Shown in pieces: positions 43,079-52,157 of a stretch of 64,000 nucleotides of DNA; positions within the stretch are counted from its first letter, which is position 1, and each line of letters begins with the position of its first letter. The stretch spans positions 2,604,001-2,668,000 of the forward strand of contig OZ241351.1 of the NCBI GenBank assembly GCA_965200355.1. Direction: 5' to 3'. A program made the translations under genes and the position numbers. The DNA comes from Bin18 sp965200355. Lineage in GTDB: Bacteria > Desulfobacterota > Binatia > Bin18. A model generated the notes under the pieces. It did no database searches and had not been told where the DNA came from. It worked only from the letters and a program-made list of their open reading frames with translations.

Positions 43079-43218
43079 ACGGCGGTGCTGCCGAGCCGTG
43101 GGTCAGTCATCAGCGCCTAGAGTGCTGACGGACGAACCCTGGGTGCTGCCTTTGGGTCGGCAGCGCGCTGACCACGAGATCGCTCCCCCTCAGCCCAACT
43201 CTCGGATACATCGTGTCC

Positions 43219-43914
43219 ATGTCAGCAACCGAAACCAGCTCACCCACCGCATTGCCGGCCGCCACCGTTATCGTGCTCCGCGATGCCGGCGGCGAGCCAC
43301 AAGGCATAGAAGTCCTGTTATTACGCCGGAACGTAAAAACTGCCTTTCATGGCGGGGCCTGGGTGTTCCCCGGCGGTCATATTGATCCCGAAGATCATGA
43401 CCCAGATGCGCCGGACGATATGCTGGCGGCTGCCCGGCAGGCTGCGGTGCGCGAGGCCCAGGAAGAAGCCGGCCTCAACCTCTCGAAAGCGGACTTGCTC
43501 TACTTTTCACACTGGACCACACCGCTGGTTCGACCAAGGCGTTTTTCAACCTGGTTCTTTGTTGCGCAAGCCGGTCAGGAGGCCGTTCAGGTCGATGGCG
43601 CGGAAATCAAGGCCCATGCCTGGCTGCGCCCGCGCCAAGCCCTGGCCGCGCGGCAGGCTGGCGAGCTTGAGTTGCCGCCGCCAACCTTTGTCTCGCTGAC
43701 CAAGCTCTCGGCTTTTGGAACGGTCACAGACGCGCTGGCGTATGTACGTGGCCGTGAGACGGACATCTTTTTCCCCAAGCTGGAGAAGGTCCAGGACAGC
43801 TATTGCTCGCTATACCGCGGCGATGCCGGATACGAATCCTCGAATGTCGATACACCGGGCAGGCGGCACCGGCTATGGATGCGTCAAAGCGGCTGGCAGT
43901 ATGAACTCGTATAA
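43219..43914 (+). CDS. NUDIX hydrolase
   Basis: 231 residues from ATG 43219 (GTG 43213 also in frame). Domain start SSPTALPAATVIVLRDAGG, then the Nudix box GGHIDPEDHDPD...AAARQAAVREAQEEAGLNL, which is longer than usual because of an insertion between the glycines and the RExxEE core. The overall type resembles NUDIX proteins near CoA or ADP-ribose pyrophosphatases with the C-terminal NAD-binding-like extension. Cleaves a nucleoside diphosphate-linked moiety. The LLM oxidoreductase gene begins 20 bases after its end. Confidence 0.83.
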   Translation: MSATETSSPTALPAATVIVLRDAGGEPQGIEVLLLRRNVKTAFHGGAWVFPGGHIDPEDHDPDAPDDMLAAARQAAVREAQEEAGLNLSKADLLYFSHWTTPLVRPRRFSTWFFVAQAGQEAVQVDGAEIKAHAWLRPRQALAARQAGELELPPPTFVSLTKLSAFGTVTDALAYVRGRETDIFFPKLEKVQDSYCSLYRGDAGYESSNVDTPGRRHRLWMRQSGWQYELV

Positions 43915-43933
43915 AGGCAGAAAGGATACACGG

Positions 43934-44845
43934 ATGCGTATTGGGATGATGATCGGCGAAGGGGCGGGCGAGTCGCCCAGCATGGACGAAGTTATTCGGC
44001 GGGCCCAGCGGGCTGAGGCCGTCGGGCTTGATAGCGCTTGGCTGGCGCAGATTTTTTCACACGATGCGATTAATCTGCTCGCCCTCGTGGGCCGGGAGAC
44101 CTCACGCATTGAACTGGGAACGGCTGTCGTGCCAACGTATCCGCGCCATCCCGTAGTGATGGGTCAGGCCGCCCTGACGACTCAGGCCGCGTGTCAGGGC
44201 CGTTTTACGCTGGGTATCGGCCTGTCGCATCAGATGGTGATTGAGGGCATGTTTGGCCTGTCGTATACGCGCCATATGGCCCATATGCGCGACTATCTGC
44301 ATGTGCTGAAGCCGGTACTGCGCGGCGAAGCGGTGCAGTACCAGGGCGAAGAATATCGCGCCCATCTTGAGGTCGCGGTCCACGGGGCCGACCCGGTCCC
44401 GCTTGTGCTGGCCGCACTCGGACCCAAAATGCTTGACCTGTGTGGGCGGGAAGCCCAGGGCACTGTTACCTGGATGGCCGGCCATAAGGCGCTCAAAGAC
44501 CATGTGGTGCCGCGGATCACCGCCGCGGCCCGAGCGGCCGGCGCGCCGCCGCCGCGCGTCATTGCCGGTGTGCCTATGGCTGTGACCGATGATCGACAAA
44601 ACGCCCTTGCGGTCGCGGCCGAGGCGTTCGCCATTTACGGCCAACTGCCGGCCTATCGGGATATGCTGGACCGAGGGGGGGCCCAGGCTCCGGTTGATAT
44701 GATTCTGGCCGGTGACACGAGCGTCATCAGAGACGAGATCAAACGCCTGGAAGATATTGGGGTCACCGACCTGTGCGCCTTTGTCTTTCATGCCGACGCC
44801 ACGGCGTTTGAGCGAACGGTCGATTTCCTGGGTGTGCTGAACTGA
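43934..44845 (+). CDS. Luciferase-like (LLM) F420- or flavin-dependent oxidoreductase
   Basis: A 303-residue TIM-barrel enzyme from ATG 43934. MRIGMMIGEGAG, GLDSAWLAQIFSHDAIN, IELGTAVVPTYPRHPVVMGQAALTTQAAC and GRFTLGIGLSHQ are the usual LLM markers. The group resembles F420-dependent enzymes of actinobacteria, such as methylene-H4MPT reductase-like proteins; the cofactor cannot be settled from sequence alone. It directly follows the NUDIX gene. Confidence 0.84.
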   Translation: MRIGMMIGEGAGESPSMDEVIRRAQRAEAVGLDSAWLAQIFSHDAINLLALVGRETSRIELGTAVVPTYPRHPVVMGQAALTTQAACQGRFTLGIGLSHQMVIEGMFGLSYTRHMAHMRDYLHVLKPVLRGEAVQYQGEEYRAHLEVAVHGADPVPLVLAALGPKMLDLCGREAQGTVTWMAGHKALKDHVVPRITAAARAAGAPPPRVIAGVPMAVTDDRQNALAVAAEAFAIYGQLPAYRDMLDRGGAQAPVDMILAGDTSVIRDEIKRLEDIGVTDLCAFVFHADATAFERTVDFLGVLN

Positions 44846-44877
44846 ACGGGAGCTGCGCCTTTGCGAGGACGATCCGG

Positions 44878-46323
44878 GTGAAAATCCTGGCTCGCAGCCT
44901 CCTGTGTTTGCTCGTGCTGAGCGCCGTATACACAGGGGGCTATGCCCTGCTGCTGACCCGCCACGAGCGGGCCGTCCAGCGCGCCGCCCTGCACCAAGTC
45001 ACGTTTTTTGCGCTGGTTGGCGCGGGGAATACCGGCGCGCTTGAAACCGGGATGCAGATGTTTGACCGGGTGCGCCGGCTGGAGGTCCGGTCGCCGCCCG
45101 GCTTTGTGAATGTACTGTGGCCGGCTGCTGAAACCGCACGGCCGAACGCGCGCATTCTTGAGGACTGGGCCGGACGTTTCTTTGCTTCATGTGAAGAGGC
45201 GGTCTGTCAGGGCCTGTCTCTGAGCGGGCTCAATCTCCAGGGGATGGGTCTGAGAGGGGCGCGTTTGGCCCAAGCCGATTTGCGTGGGAGCGACTTACAG
45301 GGAGCCGACCTGTCCGCAGCGGATTTGAGCGAAGCCGACCTGCGTGGGGCGAACCTGACCGGGGCGCGCCTGGTTGGGGCGGGCCTGCGCTATGCCAATT
45401 TTTTGGATGCCCAGCTCATGCAGGCCGACTTGGAGAATGCGAACCTGTCAGATGCGGAGTTGCCGGGCGTGAATCTCGGCCACGTCAATCTGCAATGGAC
45501 GCGGCTGAACCGGACCAATCTGACCGGGGCGAATCTGACCGGGGCAAATCTGTACGGCGCTGACCTGCGCGGCGCAAAGCTCGAAGAGATCAAGCTGCCC
45601 GGCGCCGTGCTGGTCGGGGTTGATCTCATTGGCGCCGGTCTCATACAGGCCGACCTGCACGGGGCTGACCTGGAAGAGGCCGACCTGATTGAGGCCAAGC
45701 TGCGCGGCGCCAATCTGGCCGGCGCCAATCTGAAGGCCGCGAACCTGCACAAGGCGCAGCTCTTTCAAACCAATCTGGCCCAGGCCAGGCTGAGTGGCGC
45801 AGACTTGTTTCAAACCAATCTGGTGGGGGCCAGCCTCAACGGGGCTGACCTCAGCGGGGCGGAATTAAAGCGGGCCGACTTCAGCGGAGCCGACCTGCGT
45901 GGGGCGAACCTGACCGGAGCGACTCTGGCCGGGGCTGAGTTGTCTGGCGCGGAAATCGACGCCGATACCCAACTGGACGAAAAATGGCGGCTGGTCTGGG
46001 ATATTGTCAACGAGAAGGGCAAAGTGACCCGCCTGGCCGGCGCGAATTTGCGTGATGCTGCCCTGGCTGGCGTGACCTTGGAAGGGGCTGACCTGCACGG
46101 GGCTGATCTGAGTGGCGCCATCCTGCGCTATGCCATCCTGACCGATGCCAACCTGACCGACAGTTTGCTGCAACGAGCGGATTTGCACGAGGCTGACTTG
46201 GCCGGGGCGACTCTGGCCGGGGCCGATTTAAGCGGGGTGCAGGGACTGACCAGGGCACAGCTTGAGTCGGCCAAGACGTATCGGGCCGCGCGGCTGCCTG
46301 ACTATCTCAACGGCCGGGAGTGA
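44878..46323 (+). CDS. Pentapeptide-repeat protein with membrane anchor
   Basis: 481 residues from GTG 44878. A hydrophobic N-terminal segment (about 7-27) anchors or exports it. A 90-residue linker follows (two cysteines in ASCEEAVCQGLSL), then about 50 pentapeptide repeats A(D/N)LxG forming a right-handed quadrilateral helix. The repeats are broken once by DTQLDEKWRLVWDIVNEKGK (about 362-380), which may be a hinge. The function of such proteins is varied and mostly unknown; some bind DNA gyrase. Envelope location is likely. Confidence 0.85.
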   Translation: MKILARSLLCLLVLSAVYTGGYALLLTRHERAVQRAALHQVTFFALVGAGNTGALETGMQMFDRVRRLEVRSPPGFVNVLWPAAETARPNARILEDWAGRFFASCEEAVCQGLSLSGLNLQGMGLRGARLAQADLRGSDLQGADLSAADLSEADLRGANLTGARLVGAGLRYANFLDAQLMQADLENANLSDAELPGVNLGHVNLQWTRLNRTNLTGANLTGANLYGADLRGAKLEEIKLPGAVLVGVDLIGAGLIQADLHGADLEEADLIEAKLRGANLAGANLKAANLHKAQLFQTNLAQARLSGADLFQTNLVGASLNGADLSGAELKRADFSGADLRGANLTGATLAGAELSGAEIDADTQLDEKWRLVWDIVNEKGKVTRLAGANLRDAALAGVTLEGADLHGADLSGAILRYAILTDANLTDSLLQRADLHEADLAGATLAGADLSGVQGLTRAQLESAKTYRAARLPDYLNGRE

Positions 46324-46378
46324 GCCGGCAGGGCGCTGTGTCTGGTCAGCAAGACCCGCGTGGTGGTGGGTGCTCTGC

Positions 46379-47347
46379 TCAGGCAAACGGCGTCAAAAAG
46401 TTGACAAGCGCCTCAGTCACCTCAGTGGGGCGTTCCATCTGCACCCAATGACCGGCGCCCTCGATATAGACTTTGCCCCGTAAGTCCGTGACAAAATGGT
46501 CCATCAGATCAACCCAGCCGCCCCCGCCAAAGGACAGGACCGGGTCTTTTTTCCCAGCAATAAAGAGGGCCGGCTGTTTGATTGTGGCGTCCGCCAACTG
46601 TGGCGTCAGGGCGAGGTTCCGGTCGATATTGCGATACCAATTCAGCGGGCCACGAAAGCCGCTCCGCTCGTATTGGGCAACATAGTAGTCCAGGTCTGCT
46701 TCCGTCAGCCAGGCGGGGAGCGTTTCCGGGTCAACCATGCCATCTAAGAATTGTGCGCTCGCCGGCTTGCGGATTTGCATGGCATCGCCCGGGGCATCAC
46801 CCGACACAGCGTAATAGGTCAGGCGTAAGGTCTTCCGAATATCGGCTTCACACTCTGCTTCCGCTACCCCCGGCGTCTGGAAGTAGACGATATACCAAAA
46901 ATTATCCCCAAAGTTCTCCTGCTTGGTCATCACGCCGGCTTGGCCGCGCACATAGGGCACGCTCAGGCCGGCAACGGCTCTGACCCGCTCCGCGTGGAGC
47001 AAGGCCGTATGCCAGGCAACGGGTGCCCCCCAATCGTGGCCGACCACCAGGAATTGCTCATGGCCCAGGGCAGTGGCCAGGCCGGCGACATCATTGCTGA
47101 GGTCAACGATATTATAGGCGTCTATGGCTTCTGGACGGTCGCTGCCGCCGTAGCCACGCTGGTCAGGAACGGCCACCTGAAAACCGGCTGCGACCAGAGG
47201 GTCAATTTGATGTCGCCACAAATACCAGCACTGCGGAAAACCGTGGAGGAGAATGACGAGGGGTCCCTCGCCTTCAACAACCGTGCGCAGACGAACGCCA
47301 TTGGTTGTGATTGTCTGAAAGTTCCGGTCTTGCAGGGACGCACTCAT
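46379..47347 (-). CDS. Epoxide hydrolase-type alpha/beta hydrolase
   Basis: 322 residues from ATG 47347. The oxyanion HGFPQCWYLWR motif, nucleophile GHDWGAPVAW (Asp), TYYAVSGDAP lid region, and the final GHWVQMERP with catalytic His follow the soluble epoxide hydrolase layout. Opens epoxides to diols (family knowledge). A longer reading frame upstream is ignored because its sequence looks unlike a hydrolase. It lies just downstream of a limonene-monooxygenase-like gene (62 bases) on the same strand. Confidence 0.87.
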   Translation of the reverse strand: MSASLQDRNFQTITTNGVRLRTVVEGEGPLVILLHGFPQCWYLWRHQIDPLVAAGFQVAVPDQRGYGGSDRPEAIDAYNIVDLSNDVAGLATALGHEQFLVVGHDWGAPVAWHTALLHAERVRAVAGLSVPYVRGQAGVMTKQENFGDNFWYIVYFQTPGVAEAECEADIRKTLRLTYYAVSGDAPGDAMQIRKPASAQFLDGMVDPETLPAWLTEADLDYYVAQYERSGFRGPLNWYRNIDRNLALTPQLADATIKQPALFIAGKKDPVLSFGGGGWVDLMDHFVTDLRGKVYIEGAGHWVQMERPTEVTEALVNFLTPFA

Positions 47348-47408
47348 GCGAACTGTCCTCCTCCCCGTCCGAGCCGTTTTCGGGTCCCGTATGGGCTCTG
47401 CCTGCCTT

Positions 47409-48614
47409 CTACTTCGCGTTGGGCTGTCCTTGGGCCGCATCGGCGATAGCCAGACGATAGCCGGTGTCTTTTTCGTACCGCTCGATTTCTTTTGCCACGG
47501 CATTCATGGCTCCACCAATCAGGGTGTCGTGGTCTGTTCTGCACCACTCCCTGGACGCGACGGCTCGGTCGGCAGAACGCTGCACGTGAGGAAAGACTTC
47601 CTTGGCTAACAGCTCATAGGAGTTGAGGCAGGCCCGACGGTCGGCCCAGTCATTGGCCATCAGCATATAACAGCCAAAACCACCCGACTGTTTGGTCAGC
47701 CGTTCGAGTTGAGCAACGGCATCGTCCGGCGTACCAATGACTGCGGTTCCAGACTCCACCAGGGCGTGAGGCCATTTGCGTGGGTCTGGTTCTTCCGGGG
47801 CGAGGGGCAAGGCCACGACGTTGCGGAAGTAATCAATCCAGTCATAAATGCCGTACTCCACCTCTTTGAAAGCCTGTTCGCGGGTGGGCGCGATGTGCAT
47901 CGGACCGACCAAACGCCAGGCGGACCGGTCAACCGTATGGCCGTATTGCGTGGCTTGATCGTTCCAGACTTTCCAGTGGTCGCCCAGCACGGCAAAGCCG
48001 CCCATGCTGGTCGCCCCCAGCGAGAGCAGGCCGGCGCCATAGCGGCCGGCGGTGCGAGGACCGGCCGGGGAGACGGTCGCCGCGACCGCAATTTCAAAAT
48101 GCGGATAGGTGTACGGACGGAGCTGGAGACGGGCCTCTTTCAGGGTGAACCAGTCGGTTTCCAGTGTGACCGGTTCGTCCGAGGTCAAAAGCTGCATAAT
48201 AGCCCCGAGCGATTCTTCCATGCGGATGCGTTGCGTGTCAGGTGGTATGCCCATCATATAGGCGTCCGAGGGCAGGGCCCCCGGACCAACGCCGAACATG
48301 GTCCGCCCGCGCGTCATATGGTCAAGCTGAACAATGCGGTCGGCCAGGATCAAGGGATGATGGTAGGGCAGGGAGCTGACGCCGGTGCCTAAACGAATGT
48401 GATTCGTCCGCTGGGCTGCCGCGGCAATAAATACCTCGGGCGAAGCAATGATTTCCAAGCCGGCGGAATGGTGTTCACCGATCCAGGCTTCGTCATAGCC
48501 CAACTCATCTAGGCGCACGATCAGTTCCAAGTCCCGCTCAAGAGCCAGGGTGGGGTTCTGGCCCGAAGGGTGAAACGGAGCCATAAAAATACCAAAACGT
48601 AACGGGCGTTCCAT
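47409..48614 (-). CDS. Luciferase-like monooxygenase, limonene 1,2-monooxygenase-like
   Basis: A 401-residue flavin-dependent LLM protein starting MERPLRFGIFMAPFHPSG, with YDEAWIGEHHSAGLEIIASPEVF, IRLGTGVSSLPYHHPLILADRI and GGFAVLGDHWKVWND. The last segment and length resemble limonene 1,2-monooxygenase (LimB), which epoxidises a terpene double bond with FADH2. The adjacent epoxide hydrolase would open such an epoxide, a plausible two-step route. The real substrate is unknown. Confidence 0.84.
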   Translation of the reverse strand: MERPLRFGIFMAPFHPSGQNPTLALERDLELIVRLDELGYDEAWIGEHHSAGLEIIASPEVFIAAAAQRTNHIRLGTGVSSLPYHHPLILADRIVQLDHMTRGRTMFGVGPGALPSDAYMMGIPPDTQRIRMEESLGAIMQLLTSDEPVTLETDWFTLKEARLQLRPYTYPHFEIAVAATVSPAGPRTAGRYGAGLLSLGATSMGGFAVLGDHWKVWNDQATQYGHTVDRSAWRLVGPMHIAPTREQAFKEVEYGIYDWIDYFRNVVALPLAPEEPDPRKWPHALVESGTAVIGTPDDAVAQLERLTKQSGGFGCYMLMANDWADRRACLNSYELLAKEVFPHVQRSADRAVASREWCRTDHDTLIGGAMNAVAKEIERYEKDTGYRLAIADAAQGQPNAK

Positions 48615-48631
48615 ACTCTTTCCTCCAGTTG

Positions 48632-48680
48632 CCGAGCGGAGCGGCCAGCCCCTCTTGGTCAGGCGGCCGTTTCCGCTCGG
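48632..48680. repeat. Inverted repeat between LLM and esterase genes
   Basis: CCGAGCGGA (48632-48640) and TCCGCTCGG (48672-48680) make a 9-bp stem with a 31-base loop in the gap ahead of the minus-strand LLM gene. Just beside it at 48765-48787 the unit GGGGCATCTCC occurs twice in tandem. No T-run, so probably not a terminator for either gene. Confidence 0.4.
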
Positions 48681-48788
48681 TGGGACAACACCAGACAGTC
48701 AAACACGGTCAGCAGACCATAGCGGACTCTCGGCTGGGTCTCAATGCGCGCCTTTCACCTCTGGGGCATCTCCGGGGCATCTCCGGGG

Positions 48789-49964
48789 TCAGGTATCGAG
48801 CAAGTCTAATGCCTGATAGGTCGCGCGTTCAAAGCGCTCATACACGGGAATGGCCTTGACATCAAAAAAGGGGAGAATCTGCATCATGAGGACGCCGGCG
48901 ACCCGTTTGGTCGGGTCAATCCAGTAATACGAGTTAAAAATGCCGGCCCAGCTCAGGCTGCCGGCCGCGCGGGCGCCGGGCAGCCGGCTGGTGTTGATCA
49001 AGAACCCCAGACCGTGTTTATGCACGACGCCGGGGGAGAACTTCACATCGTTGGAGAGTGGCGGGACGGCGGTGGTCATGTCTCCGGCGGTGAGGTCGCC
49101 AATATGATTCTCTGACATCAGGGCAACGGTCTCGGGCTTGAGAATCTGCGCGCCCTGATAGCTGCCGCCTGCAAGGATCATCTGCACAAAGGCCAGGTAG
49201 TCTTTTGCGGTGGAGTTGAGGCCGGCGCCCCCGCTCTGGAAATCAGCGTCAGGCGGAATGATCTCAATATCAAGGGGGGCCAGAACGCCATCTGCACCGC
49301 GCTGGTGGACACAGACGGTGCGTTCATTGTGTTCGGCGGAACGGGTAAAGCCCGTATCAACCATGCCCAGGGGCTCGAAGACCTGCCGGGTCAGATAATC
49401 GCCCAGGGTTTGACCGCTGACCGCCTCAACCAGTTGGCCGACCCAATCGGTGTTAATACCGTACTCCCAGCGTGCTCCCGGCTCACACACTAGGGGCATA
49501 TGGAGCGCGGCTTTTTTGCCGCTGGCAATGCCCGGTTTGCCGCTGGCCGTCTGGTACTGACCGAGCCCAGGGTTCCATATCTCATACCCAAAGCCGGCCG
49601 TATGGGTCAGAAGCTGACGTGCGGTGACAGGCCGTGTGGCCGGACGGAGTTGCGGCTGTCCGGCGGCATCAAACCCGTCCAGCACCTCAAGCTGGGCCAG
49701 GGCCGGCAGGAGTTCGCCCACGGGCTGGTCCAGTCCGAATTTTCCCTGCTCGTAGAGCTGCATGGCGGCGACCGAGACCACCGCTTTGGTCATGGAGGCG
49801 ATACGAAAGACGCTATCGGTTGTCATGGCCGGGCCGACACCCAGCTTGCGCGTCCCAAACACCCCCTCGTACACCGGGCCTGATTCCGTGGCGACGGTGG
49901 CGACCAGCCCCGGAATATCCCCGGACTCCACCGCTTGACTGAGGACGGTATCAATCTGCTGCAT
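48789..49964 (-). CDS. Serine hydrolase, class C beta-lactamase/esterase family
   Basis: 391 residues. The nucleophile motif SMTK is at 57-60 within FRIASMTKAVVSVAAMQ. The second motif is the Tyr in WEYGINTDWVGQLVEAVSG, and the third is HKHGLGFLINT in place of the KTG of true beta-lactamases. No signal peptide. The pattern fits EstB-like carboxylesterases; beta-lactam hydrolysis is unlikely but not excluded. Part of the minus-strand accessory run. Confidence 0.86.
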   Translation of the reverse strand: MQQIDTVLSQAVESGDIPGLVATVATESGPVYEGVFGTRKLGVGPAMTTDSVFRIASMTKAVVSVAAMQLYEQGKFGLDQPVGELLPALAQLEVLDGFDAAGQPQLRPATRPVTARQLLTHTAGFGYEIWNPGLGQYQTASGKPGIASGKKAALHMPLVCEPGARWEYGINTDWVGQLVEAVSGQTLGDYLTRQVFEPLGMVDTGFTRSAEHNERTVCVHQRGADGVLAPLDIEIIPPDADFQSGGAGLNSTAKDYLAFVQMILAGGSYQGAQILKPETVALMSENHIGDLTAGDMTTAVPPLSNDVKFSPGVVHKHGLGFLINTSRLPGARAAGSLSWAGIFNSYYWIDPTKRVAGVLMMQILPFFDVKAIPVYERFERATYQALDLLDT

Positions 49965-49978
49965 GACTTTCCCTTTCC

Positions 49979-50449
49979 TTAGTGAGCATCCGGCGTGACT
50001 TTGAGGGCCACGGTCTTGCCCGACTCCACCCGGCTGACCCGTGGCCGCGCAAAGCCCAACCAGGCCAGCCAGTATTTCTTGGTATAGGCTGCACCCATAC
50101 GTTCGACGAGAGCCGCGTCCGTAATAATCTCGGCCGTGCCGGTAAAGGTGGGGCCGTCTTTGCCGCCGACGGCAATACGCACCACGTTGCGCCCGTCTGT
50201 AATACGTTTGGCTTTATACGAGGTGGGTGAGGCGGTGAGATAGAGCACGTCGTCGGCATACCAGAACCAGACCGGGGCCGCGCTGCCCCATGCTCCGCTT
50301 TTGCGCTTGGTGGAAAGATAGATCTCTTTGGCTTCGTTGAGCTGAGCGATGGTCTGCGCATCAAGCGCGTCCACCGCCCGGACCATGCCCGGAAGAAGCC
50401 CAGCCAGGCAGAGGCCCAGCGTAATAAGGAGTACGTATAAAAGGTTCAT
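49979..50449 (-). CDS. Exported pyridoxamine 5'-phosphate oxidase-like split-barrel protein
   Basis: 156 residues from ATG 50449. Positions 1-25 (MNLLYVLLITLGLCLAGLLPG) are a signal peptide or anchor. The rest has the flavin/F420 split-barrel pattern TKRKSGAWGSAAPVWFWYADDVLYLTASPTSYKAKRI, NVVRIAVGGKDGPTFTGTAEI. An exported member is uncommon, since most are cytoplasmic. Flavin, F420 or heme binding cannot be told. It sits 14 bases downstream of the esterase start, between esterase and nitronate monooxygenase genes. Confidence 0.78.
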   Translation of the reverse strand: MNLLYVLLITLGLCLAGLLPGMVRAVDALDAQTIAQLNEAKEIYLSTKRKSGAWGSAAPVWFWYADDVLYLTASPTSYKAKRITDGRNVVRIAVGGKDGPTFTGTAEIITDAALVERMGAAYTKKYWLAWLGFARPRVSRVESGKTVALKVTPDAH

Positions 50450-50472
50450 CGCATTCTCCTGACGAGCGCTCT

Positions 50473-51618
50473 TTACTCTGCTTCGAACGCGTCCGACAAA
50501 CGCACGAAGGCGTGAAAAAAATCTTCTTTGAATTCCTGGACCACGGCTGCGGCTGACATCTGGCGATTCATCAGCCCAACCCCCTGGCCGACCCAATAAG
50601 TTGCCAGTTCCTTGGCCCCCGGGTGTCCCCCCTGAGAGAGCTTATCCACTCGGCCCAGGGCCGGCTCGGTCACGAGCGATTGCAGGGGCATGGGGAGCGG
50701 AGCCGGGCTGTCCTCAGCCTCCCAGGCATCGGTCCACGGGGACCGGAGTTGGCGCGAATACTTGCCGGTGCGGGCTTTTGATCTGACGGTATCGCGGGAT
50801 GAGGCGTGCAGCATTTTTTCCTTGACAACCGGATTGGTTTCGGCCTCACTCGTCGTCAGCCACACTGAGCCCGTCCACACCCCCGCGGCGCCCATAGCCA
50901 TGCAGGCCGCCATTTGACGGCCGGTCACAATGCCGCCCGCGGCCAGAATCGGGATATTGCCATACGGCTGAATCGCGGCGTGAATTTCAGGAATCAGCAC
51001 CAGGGTTGAGACCTCGCCGCAATGGCCACCGGCCTCCCCGCCGGCAGCAATCAGCACGTCAACCCCGGCCTGCACTTGGCGCAGGGCGTGCTTTTTTGCG
51101 CCGACCAGGGCAGCGACCCGCACGTCATGCTGTTTACCCATCTCCAGCATGATGGGGGGTGGAACCCCGAGGGCATTGGCTACGAGCTTGATTGGATGCG
51201 AAAAGGCCACCTCCAGGGTTTCGGCCGCCCCGCTGGCCTGCATATTCTGGCTGGCCCGAAACGTCTCGTCGCGAAAGCTATACAGTCCCTCGGCTGAGAT
51301 ATCGTGCTGGGCCAGAATCCCAGCCGCAAACTGAAAATACTCCTGAGGAATAGCGGTCTCGACCTTGTTGCGATTGAGTCCGCCAACACTCACCTCGGCC
51401 ATTTTATTGGGCACAATCAGATCGATACCATACGGCTTGCCCTCAATGTGTGCATCAATCCAGCGCAATTCTTCTTCCAGGCGGTCCGGCGGATGGGCGA
51501 CCGCGCCAAACACCCCCAGGCCACCGGCCTTGGAGACCGCCACCACAACATCGCGGCAGTGGGTAAACGCAATCAGGGGAAACTCAATGTCAAACATCTC
51601 GCAAATGGGGGTTTTCAT
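50473..51618 (-). CDS. Nitronate monooxygenase-like flavoprotein
   Basis: 381 residues from ATG 51618 (KTPICEMFDIEFPLIAFTHC). TIM-barrel FMN enzyme: GGLGVFGAVAHPPDRLEEEL, AGVDVLIAAGGEAGGHCGEVSTLVLIPEI and NIPILAAGGIVTGRQMAACMAMGAAGVWTGSVWL. These are the 2-nitropropane dioxygenase/nitronate monooxygenase marks. The usual catalytic His is present near GGHCG. It oxidises alkyl nitronates or acts as an enoyl-type reductase; the substrate is not known. Confidence 0.86.
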   Translation of the reverse strand: MKTPICEMFDIEFPLIAFTHCRDVVVAVSKAGGLGVFGAVAHPPDRLEEELRWIDAHIEGKPYGIDLIVPNKMAEVSVGGLNRNKVETAIPQEYFQFAAGILAQHDISAEGLYSFRDETFRASQNMQASGAAETLEVAFSHPIKLVANALGVPPPIMLEMGKQHDVRVAALVGAKKHALRQVQAGVDVLIAAGGEAGGHCGEVSTLVLIPEIHAAIQPYGNIPILAAGGIVTGRQMAACMAMGAAGVWTGSVWLTTSEAETNPVVKEKMLHASSRDTVRSKARTGKYSRQLRSPWTDAWEAEDSPAPLPMPLQSLVTEPALGRVDKLSQGGHPGAKELATYWVGQGVGLMNRQMSAAAVVQEFKEDFFHAFVRLSDAFEAE

Positions 51619-51766
51619 AGTGACGCTCCTAGTCAACACGGGCCCTGACTTGAGCCGGACTTGGTCCGCCCGGACGGAGGATGAGAGGGGCAGCGAACCC
51701 GGCGTGGCAACCCTAGCCCGTCGTCCGCCCGCGGCACGATAGCATCAAGGTCGAGGGTGAGACGCC

Positions 51767-52132
51767 CTATAGCTTTTCCTTTTTCTCCAGGTCGCGCAGG
51801 AACTGGATGTTCAACTCAAGTTTCTCCCCCAGCCACAGGGCACGGTGCGAGTGGTCGGCGACGTCATCGCCAGTCCGGGGGTGAATCAGGACATTGAGAC
51901 TGGAATGGTTCAACATCAGCCAGGGAACCAGGGTCTCAAACTGGTCCGGCTGAAAGGCGACCTGATACATGGATTGCGGATGAGGCCCCACGGGCTTATC
52001 ACGCCAACGGCCCATTTTAACCTCGAATTGAGCGCTGATGGCTTCACCGATGTCCGCGGCAATCGCCCGGGTGGACTCATCATAATACACATGGGCGTGG
52101 AACCCTTTGATTTCGCTTTTGTCCTGCTGCAT
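51767..52132 (-). CDS. DOPA 4,5-dioxygenase family protein
   Basis: 121 residues from ATG 52132 (QQDKSEIKGFHAHVYYDEST). Conserved histidines in FHAHVYY, GPHPQSMYQVAF, LNHSSLNVLIHPRTGDDVADHSHRALWLG match the small DODA-like fold. Family members cleave catechol rings extradiol or have other roles; the metal ligands look complete. It is 25 bases downstream of a carboxymuconolactone-decarboxylase-like gene, suggesting aromatic ring degradation, by inference. Confidence 0.8.
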   Translation of the reverse strand: MQQDKSEIKGFHAHVYYDESTRAIAADIGEAISAQFEVKMGRWRDKPVGPHPQSMYQVAFQPDQFETLVPWLMLNHSSLNVLIHPRTGDDVADHSHRALWLGEKLELNIQFLRDLEKKEKL

Positions 52133-52157
52133 GGGGTCTCCCTTGGCTGGAATGGTG

